In this document: positions 21,996-30,437 of the stretch, one piece after another
How positions within the stretch are numbered: position 1 is the first letter of the stretch
Layout: each line of letters starts with the position of its first letter
IMG/VR virus record: IMGVR_UViG_3300010885_052266
Span: 1-64,000 of that record
Source of the DNA: a virus
Strand: one strand, 5' to 3'
DNA length: 64,000 bases
Notes under the pieces: generated by a model
Told to the model about the DNA's origin: nothing
What the model saw: the letters and a program-made list of their open reading frames with translations, nothing else
Database searches by the model: none
Program-made: the position numbers and the translations under genes

Positions 21996-22832
21996 TCACT
22001 CCGTCGTCGGGGTTGCTGGTGCCTTCCCAACGGACGAGGTCGGTTCCCGAGGCAATGCGGCCCCTGCCCCGGCCATGGCTCTCAGGCGCATCCGGGCCAG
22101 ATCAGCTACGCCGGGATCCGGCGATCTGGCCTGTTCCTCGTAGGCAGCCCTGAGCTGGTCTGGCGTCAGGAAGCGCGGCTCCCTGCTCTGCGCTGGCAAC
22201 TCTCGGGCCTCTGGATGGGACGCTCGTTGTCGCGCCGCGTCCATCTCGAAGGCTGCCACCATGTCGCGGACCGCGGACCGCTCGGCCGGCGTGGCCGGGT
22301 CGCGCGGCTTCGGGATGTCGGCGTGCAGTGACGGCACGGCGACCCTGGCAATAGCCTCCAGCGCCTCCATCTGCTTGATCAGCTGGTTGGCCTCCACCTC
22401 CAGCACGCCGATCAGCTTCGCAGCCGAGGGCCAGAAGTCGCTCACCTTGACCAGATCGGCATAGGTCTTGGGGTTAAGCACCAGCATGGGCAGGCCAGCC
22501 GAGGCCGCCATGACCGCATCGAGGCGACCATCGTAGAGGGGCCTGTCCGGAGGATTTCCCACGGCTTTCGTCAGGGGTCGTAACCAGCGGTCCAGGGCAT
22601 CCCTGGTGATCTTCAGCCGTAGAGCGGCGGCATAATCGCGTGCGGCAGCGCCGGCGGCTTCGCTCTGCCCGTCCGTCAACGGCTGCCGGTAGGGCCGCAT
22701 CTCCGGGTTGATCCACTTCCCAACCTCTTCCTCCAGCCAGGGCGCCAGGATCGGCACGCCCGGGGCGGAGGATCGCGCCGGGACATCGTGCCCGTCACGT
22801 CCCTGCGTCACCCGTTTTGCTAATTCGTTCAA
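21996..22832 (-). CDS. Hypothetical protein (278 aa), TTG start
   Basis: The start is placed at TTG within CATTGA, which overlaps the stop of the replication gene by four bases (TTGA). The longer frame to 23300 is a shadow of that gene. Helical protein with WINPEMRPYRQPLTDGQSEA and a central LDRWLRPLTKAVGNPP; Gln/Ala-rich C-terminal tail. It probably assists the adjacent replication protein. Family not recognised. Confidence 0.66.
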   Translation of the reverse strand: MNELAKRVTQGRDGHDVPARSSAPGVPILAPWLEEEVGKWINPEMRPYRQPLTDGQSEAAGAAARDYAAALRLKITRDALDRWLRPLTKAVGNPPDRPLYDGRLDAVMAASAGLPMLVLNPKTYADLVKVSDFWPSAAKLIGVLEVEANQLIKQMEALEAIARVAVPSLHADIPKPRDPATPAERSAVRDMVAAFEMDAARQRASHPEARELPAQSREPRFLTPDQLRAAYEEQARSPDPGVADLARMRLRAMAGAGAALPREPTSSVGKAPATPTTE

Positions 22833-24016
22833 TGCACTGTCTCCAGTTCTGCTTCGACGTATCCGTCGATGATTGGTCCCGTGGTTGCTGCTTCGCCCAG
22901 GGCGACCCGGGCGGCCTCCTCCTGGTCTTCGATCTCGCGGAGCCAGGACAATCGGTCGTTGCTCGCCGGGGGCCGCAAAGGCTGGTCCGCCACGATCACG
23001 TCCTCCCACTGGCACGCCTTGAGCCAGACACAGGCCTGCCGGCGCAGTTGGACCTGCCGATGCAGGGCCTGGGTCCTGGCTGCGTTCAGCAGGATCATGG
23101 GATCCACGCCTTGCTGTCGGACCTTGAGGTAGGCGGCGCGGGCCTCGGCCTTGCGCTCCAGGCGGCCATAGGAGGCGAACCAAGTCTCGAATTCGCCCTC
23201 CATCGCCTCGTCCATCCCGGTGGGCCGCTTGAGCCGGGTCGTGCCCTGCCGGATGCGCTTTGGTGGTGCTGGAGGATCGGCGAGGGCCGGGCCTGGGCAC
23301 GGCTCCTGCGCCGGGGGGGCTGCGTCGATGGTGAGGGGCGCCCCGCTGGCAGGCGCGGCCATGGCGGGCGCAGGGGCTGGCCCCGGAGGCGCCGCTGGAA
23401 CCGAGACCGGCTCTACGGCGATGGGAGGTTTGGCATCCCCCGCATGCAGCCCAACCGCAGGGATATCCTGCTCGCCCGCTCGCTCATCCGCCAGGATGGG
23501 CGAAGCGAACGGCAAAGCCGGTTCGGCGACGAGAGAATCTTCCTTTCTTCCCTTCTTCCCTTTCTTAGATTCTTTAACTTCTTTTATCTTGGTCCCTGTG
23601 CCGTCCCTGTGCCGTCCCTGTTCGGTCCCTGTGCGGTCCCTGTCACCTGAAGCATCATCCGGAGCCAATTGATATAAGACGTAATTGTTTATCGTCCATG
23701 TGGTCCCGACTCTCGCATCGTTCTGGGTTTGCGACTCGCTGATCATGCCCTCGCGAATCATGTTTCGCAGCACCTTTCGGACCTTGTTCCGGTGCATCGC
23801 GATGCTCTCAGACAGCAGCCGTTCGGACGCCACCAACTGCCCCGTCTTTAAGGCCACCTGTCCCCAGCGGGTCCTCATCGTGCAAGGACGCCATGCCGCC
23901 ACTGACAGCATGAAGGCGAACAGGGCCGCCTCATGCCCGTCGGCGAAAACCGGATGGCCCCAGACCTTCCGGTAAAGCTTGATGTAGCCGATGTCCGAGT
24001 TCGCCGCCCCGCTCAT
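22829..24016 (-). CDS. Replication initiation-type protein (winged helix plus loader-like C-terminus)
   Basis: 395 residues from MSGAANSDIGYIKLYRKVW. Residues ~8-125 are a winged-helix domain with WGQVALKTGQLVASERLLS and a wing ending TTWTINNYVLYQL, as in phage O-like / DnaD-like replication proteins. A long Pro/Ala linker follows. Residues ~280-350 (EFETWFASYGRLERKAEARA AYLK, then ACVWLKACQWEDV) match the C-terminal module of primosomal or helicase-loader proteins. Presumed role: origin recognition and helicase loading. Coupled by ATGA to its shorter paralog upstream. Confidence 0.78.
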   Translation of the reverse strand: MSGAANSDIGYIKLYRKVWGHPVFADGHEAALFAFMLSVAAWRPCTMRTRWGQVALKTGQLVASERLLSESIAMHRNKVRKVLRNMIREGMISESQTQNDARVGTTWTINNYVLYQLAPDDASGDRDRTGTEQGRHRDGTGTKIKEVKESKKGKKGRKEDSLVAEPALPFASPILADERAGEQDIPAVGLHAGDAKPPIAVEPVSVPAAPPGPAPAPAMAAPASGAPLTIDAAPPAQEPCPGPALADPPAPPKRIRQGTTRLKRPTGMDEAMEGEFETWFASYGRLERKAEARAAYLKVRQQGVDPMILLNAARTQALHRQVQLRRQACVWLKACQWEDVIVADQPLRPPASNDRLSWLREIEDQEEAARVALGEAATTGPIIDGYVEAELETVH

Positions 24017-24408
24017 GATTGGGGCGCTCCAAGCGAGAATTTCGACATGTTGACAGCCCAGACTGTCCCAGCTTGCTGGTTGGGCTGATGCTGGGACCTG
24101 CCGACCAACCCGGCCTGGACCATCCTTCCAAACAGGTTCCGGACCGCGTCCGGGTGCATCTCGAATTCCTTCGACAACTCGCGTTCGGACGTGAGGACTT
24201 CCCCCGTCTTGAGTGGCACATCCCCCCACTGCGTCGTCACTGTACCGGGCACCGGGGCTGCGGCCGTCATCATCCAGACGAACAGACTCGCCTCAAGGCC
24301 ATTGCGGAAGACTGGGCTTTTCCAGACGTCGCGACTGATCAAGACAGCATGGGTATCGGGTCCGCTTTCCGCGATCATGCCCAAGTCACTTCGTGATATT
24401 TTCGACAT
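24013..24408 (-). CDS. Winged-helix paralog of the replication protein (131 aa)
   Basis: Start at MSKISRSDLG with GGATGG upstream. VWKSPVFRNGLEASLFVWMM, WGDVPLKTGEVLTSERELS, FEMHPDAVRN and GTVWAVNMSKFSL line up along the whole winged-helix domain of the next gene, without its linker and C-terminal module. A tandem duplication product; it may co-bind the origin or regulate the full-length protein. Confidence 0.75.
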   Translation of the reverse strand: MSKISRSDLGMIAESGPDTHAVLISRDVWKSPVFRNGLEASLFVWMMTAAAPVPGTVTTQWGDVPLKTGEVLTSERELSKEFEMHPDAVRNLFGRMVQAGLVGRSQHQPNQQAGTVWAVNMSKFSLGAPQS

Positions 24409-24750
24409 TTTCAGCCATCCACTCGCTATGGAGGCCATTCCAGTGTTGAGCCCAGACCAATACGGTGCTACGATGCACAGCATCACCGGGTCACAACCGG
24501 GTTGCCCTCCGGTTCTGACTTGCCCCTCGGCCGCGACACGGCCGGGGGGTTCGTGTTTTGGGACCCTGACACACCGCAGGGTGGTTTGCAACAACCGTGG
24601 GTGTCAGACCCGACCCAGGGCCGGCGCGGCGAAGCACGATGCGGACCCACCTAACGAGGCGCGCGTGTCGGGCGGGCAATACTTGAAATAATTTCAGAAA
24701 TCACCATATAGACTATGGGCAATCACGCCCATTATACTGGAAATACTGAA
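24409..24750. promoter_or_regulatory. Divergent control region with promoter and operator
   Basis: No gene. Rightward: TTGAAA at 24683-24688, 18-nt spacer, TATAGA at 24707-24712, likely the promoter of the 15-kb small-gene operon. TGAAAT-A-ATTTCA (24684-24696) is a perfect inverted repeat over the -35 and a probable operator. Leftward promoters for the replication genes must lie in 24409-24520. A terminator-like hairpin separates the two halves. Confidence 0.55.
24523..24559 (+). terminator. Terminator-like hairpin
   Basis: CCCCTCGGCCG, loop CGACA, CGGCCGGGGGG gives an 11-bp stem (one T-G pair) followed by TTCGTGTTTT on the plus strand. It would stop rightward or antisense transcription before the small-gene operon promoter. 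Confidence 0.6.
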
Positions 24751-25176
24751 ATGGCAAAGATACTCGCCGTATCGGCGGTTCTTACCCCGCACCAGCGGGC
24801 CGAGATACTGTCCCGCGTCACCCCGGCATTCACCCAGGTCTACTGCATGCAGTTTACCTGGGCCTATCGGGTCTCTCTTGGGTTTGGCTTCCCTCGTGGG
24901 GAGATCGAACTCGGCCTGGATGGGATTTACCGGGGGGATGACGCAGACGTCCTGATCGGCTGGGTTAACAACGGCCCTGTTCGCCACCAAAGACACAGGC
25001 CGGACGGCAAACTGGTCCATGTAACTCTGTCAACGCGACCCGGCACACCGCCGGCAGCATCGTTGGCGGGCATGCCAGAACGACCGGCCTGGCAGACGAT
25101 CGCTCCGATCGTTCTGAACATACGTCTGGCAAGACGGAACGCCACTACGCTTCGTCCTGACAATATGGCGGCATGA
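24751..25176 (+). CDS. Hypothetical protein (141 aa), first gene of long operon
   Basis: ATG at 24751 (MAKILAVSAVLTPHQRAEI) fits a promoter with TATAGA at 24707; an upstream ATG at 24715 would leave almost no leader. Contains YCMQFTWAYRVSLGFGF and GVIRG-like GIYRGDD. No family recognised. It is followed by the first paired-hairpin element. Confidence 0.65.
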   Translation: MAKILAVSAVLTPHQRAEILSRVTPAFTQVYCMQFTWAYRVSLGFGFPRGEIELGLDGIYRGDDADVLIGWVNNGPVRHQRHRPDGKLVHVTLSTRPGTPPAASLAGMPERPAWQTIAPIVLNIRLARRNATTLRPDNMAA

Positions 25177-25245
25177 GCAACGCGGCACAGCCGCGAAACC
25201 CCGAGCAACGGGGTTGCCTGCATGTCGCAGGCATGAGGACATACT

Positions 25246-25326
25246 ATGAGACACACCAAAGCACGAGACGCGCCTACCCGCTATCTTCGCGCAAGCGGAG
25301 ACCGCCGTGTTGACCTTCATCCTTGA
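25246..25326 (+). CDS. Small ORF (26 aa) after the first paired-hairpin element
   Basis: ATG placed exactly where every other element starts its gene (ATGAGGACATACT then ATG). Encodes MRHTKARDAPTRYLRASGD..., 26 residues, basic. It overlaps the start of the next gene by 20 nt, so it may serve to bring ribosomes to that GTG. Confidence 0.5.
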   Translation: MRHTKARDAPTRYLRASGDRRVDLHP

Positions 25327-25450
25327 GGCGATTGGTGTCGTGGTCGGAGCATATCTGCTTCTGACCGTCGTGCAATTTGTCGTCTATGGGTTCTTGTCAC
25401 TTTCCGTAGCGATAATAACATGGATAGTCGTCAGGAAACTGTTCTTCTGA
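25307..25450 (+). CDS. Small membrane protein (47 aa), GTG start
   Basis: GTG at 25307 has GCGGAG upstream. The product is almost wholly hydrophobic: FILEAIGVVVGAYLLLTVVQ, then a second span ending SLSVAIITWIVVRK. Two membrane helices, no signal cleavage site. The TGA stop is the first base of the next paired-hairpin element, as for its neighbours, which supports the call. Could be a small holin-like or host-takeover membrane peptide. Confidence 0.62.
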   Translation: MLTFILEAIGVVVGAYLLLTVVQFVVYGFLSLSVAIITWIVVRKLFF

Positions 25451-25496
25451 AACCCGCTCCGGCGGGTCCCCGGCATTTCGCCGGGATGAGGAAACC

Positions 25497-25742
25497 ATGA
25501 TCCGAACCCGACTTTTTCGGTATGGCATTATCCGGGTCGAGGATAAGCATCTCGATCAGGACAAAGCGAACCGCCGCATCGACGCCCTGATCAACGAAGT
25601 TCACAAGGGCGTCCACGGAACCGGCGAGTTCCATATCCATGCCGATCATGTCAACGAACACGGCCTGTTCACTGGTCTGTTCTACGAGACGCCGACGTTC
25701 TTCCATCCTTGCAAGGAGACGAAGCTATGGAAACCCGCGTGA
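25497..25742 (+). CDS. Hypothetical protein (81 aa)
   Basis: Starts after the ATGAGGAAACC element. LNxEVHKGVHGTGEFHIHAD-like middle (INEVHKGVHGTGEFHIHADH) is His-rich. The last codons (WKPA) and stop lie inside hairpin 1 of the next element, so the element has been absorbed into the coding end. Unrecognised. Confidence 0.65.
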   Translation: MIRTRLFRYGIIRVEDKHLDQDKANRRIDALINEVHKGVHGTGEFHIHADHVNEHGLFTGLFYETPTFFHPCKETKLWKPA

Positions 25743-25783
25743 GCGGGTCGCCCCGCAATGACGCGGGCCTGAAAGACATCGCC

Positions 25784-25990
25784 ATGACATTGATCAGCCG
25801 CGATCCATTTGCCCGGCAGGAGCTACACCGCGTCTTGGTCGAAACCACGAAGGGTTGCGACTGGTGCGGCGGTAAGCGCCGGTCCGGCAAAAAGCTGTTC
25901 CAATACCAGACCGAGACAGATGGCGGCAGGACAAACCCCCACAAGGGCCTGTTCTGCGACAAGGACTGCCACGACTCCTACCACGGATAG
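25784..25990 (+). CDS. Zinc-finger-like protein (68 aa)
   Basis: ATG chosen directly after the element (MTLISRDPFARQELH). CDWCGGKRRSGK and FCDKDCHDSYHG supply four cysteines and two histidines in a short-protein zinc-finger layout (CxxC-x~30-CxxxC). DNA or RNA binding is possible. Confidence 0.68.
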   Translation: MTLISRDPFARQELHRVLVETTKGCDWCGGKRRSGKKLFQYQTETDGGRTNPHKGLFCDKDCHDSYHG

Positions 25991-26053
25991 GCAGTCCGCC
26001 ATGAAACCCGCTCCGGCGGGTCGCCCGCATCCCGCGGGCCAGAGGACCCCGAA

Positions 26054-26617
26054 ATGCAGTCCAACCTGCCCTTCTGCGACGATCCGTACGAGAGTGCGGA
26101 CGACGCCACGCTGCCCATGCCGACCCTGTGTCGTCCCGAGGATGGCCTGACCCCTGCCCCACCCCCCGGGTGGTTCAACGTCCTGTCCTACCTGAAGGAG
26201 GCGCAAACCCTGGATGTCGGCTGCTGGATCTGCGCCCTGCAAACTGTGCAGGAAGAGGAATACCAGCACGGCAAGAAACTGCACCGAGTGGCCCGCGACG
26301 GCGAAGGTAATCGCTACCTCGTGGTCCACCCCGACCTCGCCGAAGCGTGCTGCGACATGATCGAGTCTTTCAACTCGGCATTGATGCACTGCAACTGCGG
26401 CGGGTCTGATTGCCTGGCCGGACCGGAACAGTTCCGAGCCGCCCAGGTATTCGCGACACGCCGCTGGGCCGGCCTGACACTTTCGCAACGGATCGAAATT
26501 CTCGGCTCCTACGAGGAAGGTGATGACGACAGCATCGCAATTGCGATGCAGGGTCCAGCCATCGTATCTACGTTCGGAAACACCATGCTTTTGATGGAGG
26601 TCGCTGGACGTATCTGA
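26054..26617 (+). CDS. Hypothetical protein (187 aa)
   Basis: Rich in cysteine for its size (CWIC, CCDM, CNCGGSDC), so it may bind metal. The N-terminal 50 residues are Pro-rich. No family recognised. Paired-hairpin elements on both sides. Confidence 0.7.
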   Translation: MQSNLPFCDDPYESADDATLPMPTLCRPEDGLTPAPPPGWFNVLSYLKEAQTLDVGCWICALQTVQEEEYQHGKKLHRVARDGEGNRYLVVHPDLAEACCDMIESFNSALMHCNCGGSDCLAGPEQFRAAQVFATRRWAGLTLSQRIEILGSYEEGDDDSIAIAMQGPAIVSTFGNTMLLMEVAGRI

Positions 26618-26666
26618 AACCCGCTCCGGCGGGTTGCCTGTATCCCACAGGCCAGAGGACAACAAA

Positions 26667-27137
26667 ATGATCCTTACATTCAACCGCGCCGGCGTTGAGA
26701 AAATGCTGGCTCACACGCTTGAAGCAAAAGAGCACAACCGAACTTTCGACACAACCGGCAAGCCCAAGCCCAGCCTATGGCTTGTGGGGGATCAGGGCAT
26801 TTACCTGATGTCCAACGGCAAGCCCGGCCTGAGCGCGGAGGACCCGGAGAGCCCCGAACGACAGTTCATCGTCTACGCCAACGAATGCAATCCGGATCGG
26901 ATGGCATTCGACGACTGGTGGGACATAAAACAGCGTTCGTTTGGAGGAGACGATGGCGTCGAAACAATTGACGCAACTTCGTTCCAAAAAGTTCTTCGAG
27001 AGGCGACCGGACCGCTCCGAATGTCGGTAACTGCGAGCATGATAGCGCTCGCGATCCCCAAGCCCGGCCCAGCGAAAGCGAGCAAGCTTTCGGGCAAGAC
27101 CCCTTCCCGGGGATCTGCCAAGCTGGCCCCGGCCTGA
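26667..27137 (+). CDS. DUF3085-like protein (156 aa)
   Basis: PSLWLVGDQGIYLMSNGKPG, then VYANECNPDRMAFDDWWDIK and RSFGGDDGVE follow the DUF3085 pattern (LWLVxDQGxYLMSN ... YAxGCxP ... FGGDDxxE), known from plasmids and phages with no assigned function. The C-terminal 40 residues are basic and low-complexity. Start after AGAGGACAACAAA. Confidence 0.75.
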   Translation: MILTFNRAGVEKMLAHTLEAKEHNRTFDTTGKPKPSLWLVGDQGIYLMSNGKPGLSAEDPESPERQFIVYANECNPDRMAFDDWWDIKQRSFGGDDGVETIDATSFQKVLREATGPLRMSVTASMIALAIPKPGPAKASKLSGKTPSRGSAKLAPA

Positions 27138-27194
27138 ACCTGAAACCCGCTCCGGCGGGTTGCCTGGCAATCCCGCCGGGCGTGAGAAACCACA

Positions 27195-27665
27195 ATGTCA
27201 AAGCACGGTTTTGACCCGCTCTGCCGGTCAGGCTTCGACATCGACGCGAACGAAGATGAGAGCCATTTCTACGAGGAATGGCTTGTCGTCTATTCGGCCG
27301 ACTTCGGCTCGATCCGGGAAGAATGCAACGCACACGCCTTGGTCAAAAGCCTGAACGACAAGGAAACGTATAGTTCCTGCATATACTACACGGACTGCGG
27401 TTCCTTCGTCGTTCTGGTTGACCCGGAGTGTGATACAGCCATCAAGACGGCTCAACTGCTTGTTGAGTTCATCGCGGCTGGCAACGATCTCGACCCCGCT
27501 AAATATCTCAAATCGTTGGACGAGGCGTGCCGGGACGACTGGTTCGAAGCCGACTTCTCCGAACGGGTCGATCTGCTGATGCTGGCCGATGGCGACATCG
27601 GCTTGGTGGTCAAATCTGACCCGCCCGACGTCGTAATGCCGTTCCTGCAAGAGCGACACGAGTGA
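27195..27665 (+). CDS. Hypothetical acidic protein (156 aa)
   Basis: Strongly acidic, with IDANEDESHFYEEWLVVYSA and a late DWFEADFSERVDLLML. No motif recognised. High acidity is common among DNA-mimic and anti-host phage proteins, but that is only suggestive. Confidence 0.68.
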   Translation: MSKHGFDPLCRSGFDIDANEDESHFYEEWLVVYSADFGSIREECNAHALVKSLNDKETYSSCIYYTDCGSFVVLVDPECDTAIKTAQLLVEFIAAGNDLDPAKYLKSLDEACRDDWFEADFSERVDLLMLADGDIGLVVKSDPPDVVMPFLQERHE

Positions 27666-27716
27666 AACCCCCAAGGGGGTCACCTGCAATTCCGCAGGTC
27701 TGAAACAGAGGCCTCA

Positions 27717-27956
27717 ATGGCAACCGAATACCACGCCCTCTGGGAGGAAAGCGGAGACAACTGCCTGGACGATCGAAAGGTCGGCCAACTGCTGCGGCGC
27801 TGCGATCTGCCGAGCGCCTTCGCCTTCCTCCGGCTCATCGCGGGTCGAACGAAAGTCGCCCCGCTCTGCCTGATCCTGGACGACGGCAAAACGGCACTCA
27901 TCAAAGTGATCCCGGAAGCCGACTACAAGAAAGGCATGACATATCAGTCTATCTGA
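27717..27956 (+). CDS. Hypothetical protein (79 aa)
   Basis: Compact alpha/beta protein: VGQLLRRCDLPSAFAFLRLI, then TKVAPLCLILDDGKTALIKV. Follows a paired-hairpin element of the ACCCCC/GGGGGT type. Unrecognised. Confidence 0.65.
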   Translation: MATEYHALWEESGDNCLDDRKVGQLLRRCDLPSAFAFLRLIAGRTKVAPLCLILDDGKTALIKVIPEADYKKGMTYQSI

Positions 27957-28016
27957 AACCCGCTCCGGCGGGTCGCCCGCACCACGCGGGCCTGAATGAA
28001 AGGAACCATCCAATCG

Positions 28017-28388
28017 ATGCAAATCGAAATCGTGAACCGCTGCCCTCACGGCGTCACACTGATCGACTCCGAGGGCCGCCCCCGCACCTATGAGCAGGTC
28101 GGGCCAGCGGTTCGTATCGAGACCGAGGCCGGACCCGCTGTGGGTGTGGCTTCAGGCGTGCCGATCCATGCGCCGTCCCGGATCACCGGCATCACCAACC
28201 TGCCTCCCAAGCGGGACGGGACCGTGATTGTGGTGTCCAAGATCGCTGCCATGGAAATTGCCCGGCAGCTCCCGGAGCGAGACGACGTGGTCTACCCCGG
28301 ATCAGCACCAGACGAGAAAGCGGTGCGCTCTGGGGATGCGCGCCGTCGTGTGCTGGGCGTGACACGCTTGGTCCGCGCGACTGAATGA
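28017..28388 (+). CDS. Hypothetical phage protein of NxxPHxVTL type (123 aa)
   Basis: Start chosen at MQIEIVNRCPHGVTLIDSEG, with AAGGAA upstream; an ATG 21 bases earlier is less likely. The NRCPHGVTLIDSEG opening, a central AxVGVASGVPI segment, VIVVSKIAAMEIARQLPERD and VVYPGSAPDEKAVR resemble a widespread small phage family of unknown function (NLTPHxVxLxDxxG ... YIVSxxVAxAxxRxDVxxPG). Confidence 0.7.
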   Translation: MQIEIVNRCPHGVTLIDSEGRPRTYEQVGPAVRIETEAGPAVGVASGVPIHAPSRITGITNLPPKRDGTVIVVSKIAAMEIARQLPERDDVVYPGSAPDEKAVRSGDARRRVLGVTRLVRATE

Positions 28389-28439
28389 AACCCGGCTGGT
28401 CCGGGTCGCTGGCATTACGCCGGCATGAGGACCACGCAC

Positions 28440-28712
28440 ATGCGAGAAATTATCTATCGACCCGTCGCGGGGGTGAAATGCCCGGACGGGAAGACCCGAA
28501 CCGTTCGGGCCAGATCCACGATCTACAGCAAGGGCCTGCATCCCGACACCGCCTTCTCCGTGCCTGCCTATGTGCAGGTCTCGGGCAAGACGGTGTCGGG
28601 CTTCATCGCCCCGGCCGATGGTCTTGCGTTCCAGCAGGAACATGGCCCCGAGCTGGAGTTCACCCCCTTCTCGGGGCGCCGCAACCACGACGTGTTCGAG
28701 AAACCCGGTTGA
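28440..28712 (+). CDS. Hypothetical protein (90 aa)
   Basis: ATG at 28440 follows ATGAGGACCACGCAC. MREIIYRPVAGVKCPDGKTR and YVQVSGKTVSGFI suggest a small beta-barrel. The final residues EKPG and the stop lie within hairpin 1 of the next element. Confidence 0.65.
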   Translation: MREIIYRPVAGVKCPDGKTRTVRARSTIYSKGLHPDTAFSVPAYVQVSGKTVSGFIAPADGLAFQQEHGPELEFTPFSGRRNHDVFEKPG

Positions 28713-28753
28713 TCCGGGTTGCCCGCAATCCCGCGCGGCATGAGTAAATCAAA

Positions 28754-29587
28754 ATGAAACAGAAAGCACCGACCAATCATCAAAAGGCAATCGCCGACGA
28801 GATGAGAAAGGTCAGCGGTCGGCATACCATCTATCAGGTCTTCAACGACTTCGTGGAGATGGCAGCCTTAGCCTTGCGCAACACCTGCGACTTTGCCAAT
28901 CGAGACGCCAGAGAGCGACGCTACCTGGATATCGAAGGCAAATACGAGCGCAAGGACGTGAAAGCCTTCCGAAGAATGATGGGAGAGCTGATCGCGGCTA
29001 TGGAGGCGGGCCCCGAGGATGTCCTCGGGGCCGTGTTCCACGACCTGGAACTGGGCAACAAATACACAGGCCAGTTCTTCACGCCCTACCACGTGTCCTA
29101 CATGATGGCCAAGATGACCATGCACGACCTGAAGGGCCATCCAGCCTTGCAGGAGCCGGGCGGGTTCATCACCGCGGCCGAACCGGCCTGCGGTGCTGGC
29201 GGCATGATTGTCGCCATGGCCCATGCCTGCATGGACGAGGCGGTGAACTTCCAGGAACAGCTGCACGTCATGGCGGTCGATGTCGATCCGCGCTGCGTGC
29301 ACATGTCCTACGTCCAGGCCGCCCTGCTCGGCATTCCGGCGATCATCCACCTGGGGAACTCCCTGACGCTGGATATCCGGGAAGCTTGGCCGACACCGGC
29401 CCACATCACGGGCCTGTGGGCGTACCGCCTCCACCGACGCGGCATCGATGAGGCTGACGCCACCTGGTGGCGTCAGCACACCTTGGCCCAGCGGGCATCC
29501 ATGCTCGCTGAGCACGATGTCGACCTGGGCCAGATCGATGCGCCCCGGCCTCCCAGGGTAATCCTGGAGAGCCGGCAAGCGACATAA
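28754..29587 (+). CDS. Type I-like N6-adenine methylase fragment
   Basis: 277 residues. GNKYTGQFFTPYHVSYMMA (residues ~101-119) and AAEPACGAGGMIVAMAHA (141-158) are the HsdM-type motifs for SAM binding, followed by VMAVDVDPRCVHMSYVQAAL. The catalytic NPPF/NPPY motif expected about 70 residues later is missing: the region reads HLGNSLTLDIREAWPTPAH. The protein can probably bind SAM but should not methylate by the usual route; related phage proteins of this truncated type exist. Possibly an anti-restriction decoy (inference). Confidence 0.8.
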   Translation: MKQKAPTNHQKAIADEMRKVSGRHTIYQVFNDFVEMAALALRNTCDFANRDARERRYLDIEGKYERKDVKAFRRMMGELIAAMEAGPEDVLGAVFHDLELGNKYTGQFFTPYHVSYMMAKMTMHDLKGHPALQEPGGFITAAEPACGAGGMIVAMAHACMDEAVNFQEQLHVMAVDVDPRCVHMSYVQAALLGIPAIIHLGNSLTLDIREAWPTPAHITGLWAYRLHRRGIDEADATWWRQHTLAQRASMLAEHDVDLGQIDAPRPPRVILESRQAT

Positions 29588-29652
29588 GCCGCCTGACTCC
29601 TGAAACCCGGTTCGCCGGGTAGCTGGCATGACGCCAGCCTTAGGAAATCACA

Positions 29653-30339
29653 ATGAACACAGCAAACGAGACGCGCGCCCTCGTCGAGCAGGTCAAGGCC
29701 GAGGTATTGGCCGCCCTGCCGATAATCGCCATTGGCGACAAGGTCACGCGCTTGATGGAAATGGCCTTCCCCGACTTCAATGAAATGGGAAGGCGCCTGA
29801 TGCCCAACCTTGGCACGATCACCAACGACGTCCTTGCCAAGCACGGTCTGTCCAAGCTGCCGGTCGACACGATGCGCTACCTGAACGGGGCGATTATCGT
29901 GCACAGCCGTGATGAGGTCGACAAGAGCCACCACGTCGCCGTTCAATTCCGCGACCAGATCATGGAAGAGCGGCTCGACATCGCGCTGGGCCTGTCCCCC
30001 TTAACCGTGGGGCCGGCCGAGCTGATGGCCGTCATGCACGAAGCGACGTTCGAAGCTCCCTTGGAGCCTGCCCTTTCCGAACTCTACATGTGGGCCGCGC
30101 GGGCCGCGATCGAACACAAGTCCGGTCAGGTCTACCCCTACGCCAAGGAAAGCAGCGGCGGACCCCGGCGGCTTACCGAGGACGATGTGCTGAACAAGCA
30201 CCCCTGGTGCGACGAATACCGGCAAATCGCCGGCTCGATCCGCAACAAGGTGGTGGCCGAGGCCAAGAGCCGCGAACGGTCCGGGAAACCGGCCCAGACG
30301 GCACCACAAGCCGCGACGGACCTGTTCGCCACGGCTTGA
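29653..30339 (+). CDS. Hypothetical protein (228 aa)
   Basis: Largely helical; includes VTRLMEMAFPDFNEMGRRLM, YLNGAIIVHSRDEVDKSHH and a basic C-terminus. No catalytic motif or family recognised. Flanked by paired-hairpin elements; the inverted motif CACATTATAGTGTG (30359-30372) follows the stop. Confidence 0.68.
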   Translation: MNTANETRALVEQVKAEVLAALPIIAIGDKVTRLMEMAFPDFNEMGRRLMPNLGTITNDVLAKHGLSKLPVDTMRYLNGAIIVHSRDEVDKSHHVAVQFRDQIMEERLDIALGLSPLTVGPAELMAVMHEATFEAPLEPALSELYMWAARAAIEHKSGQVYPYAKESSGGPRRLTEDDVLNKHPWCDEYRQIAGSIRNKVVAEAKSRERSGKPAQTAPQAATDLFATA

Positions 30340-30358
30340 CGCATTCGATGTGAATCAC

Positions 30359-30372
30359 CACATTATAGTGTG
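30359..30372. promoter_or_regulatory. Repeated inverted motif CACAYTAYRRYGTG, copy 1
   Basis: CACATTATAGTGTG. Sister sites: 34343-34356 (CACATTACGATGTG), 40032-40045 (CACACTACAGCGTG) and 44006-44019 (CACACCGTAATGTG, inverse of CACATTACGGTGTG). All lie in intergenic DNA. Likely an operator for one phage regulator; may mark internal promoters. Confidence 0.5.
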
Positions 30373-30437
30373 TAGCCACGAAACCCGGCCAGCCCGGGTT
30401 GCTCGCAATCCAGCGGGCCTGAAAACTGGAAACCATC

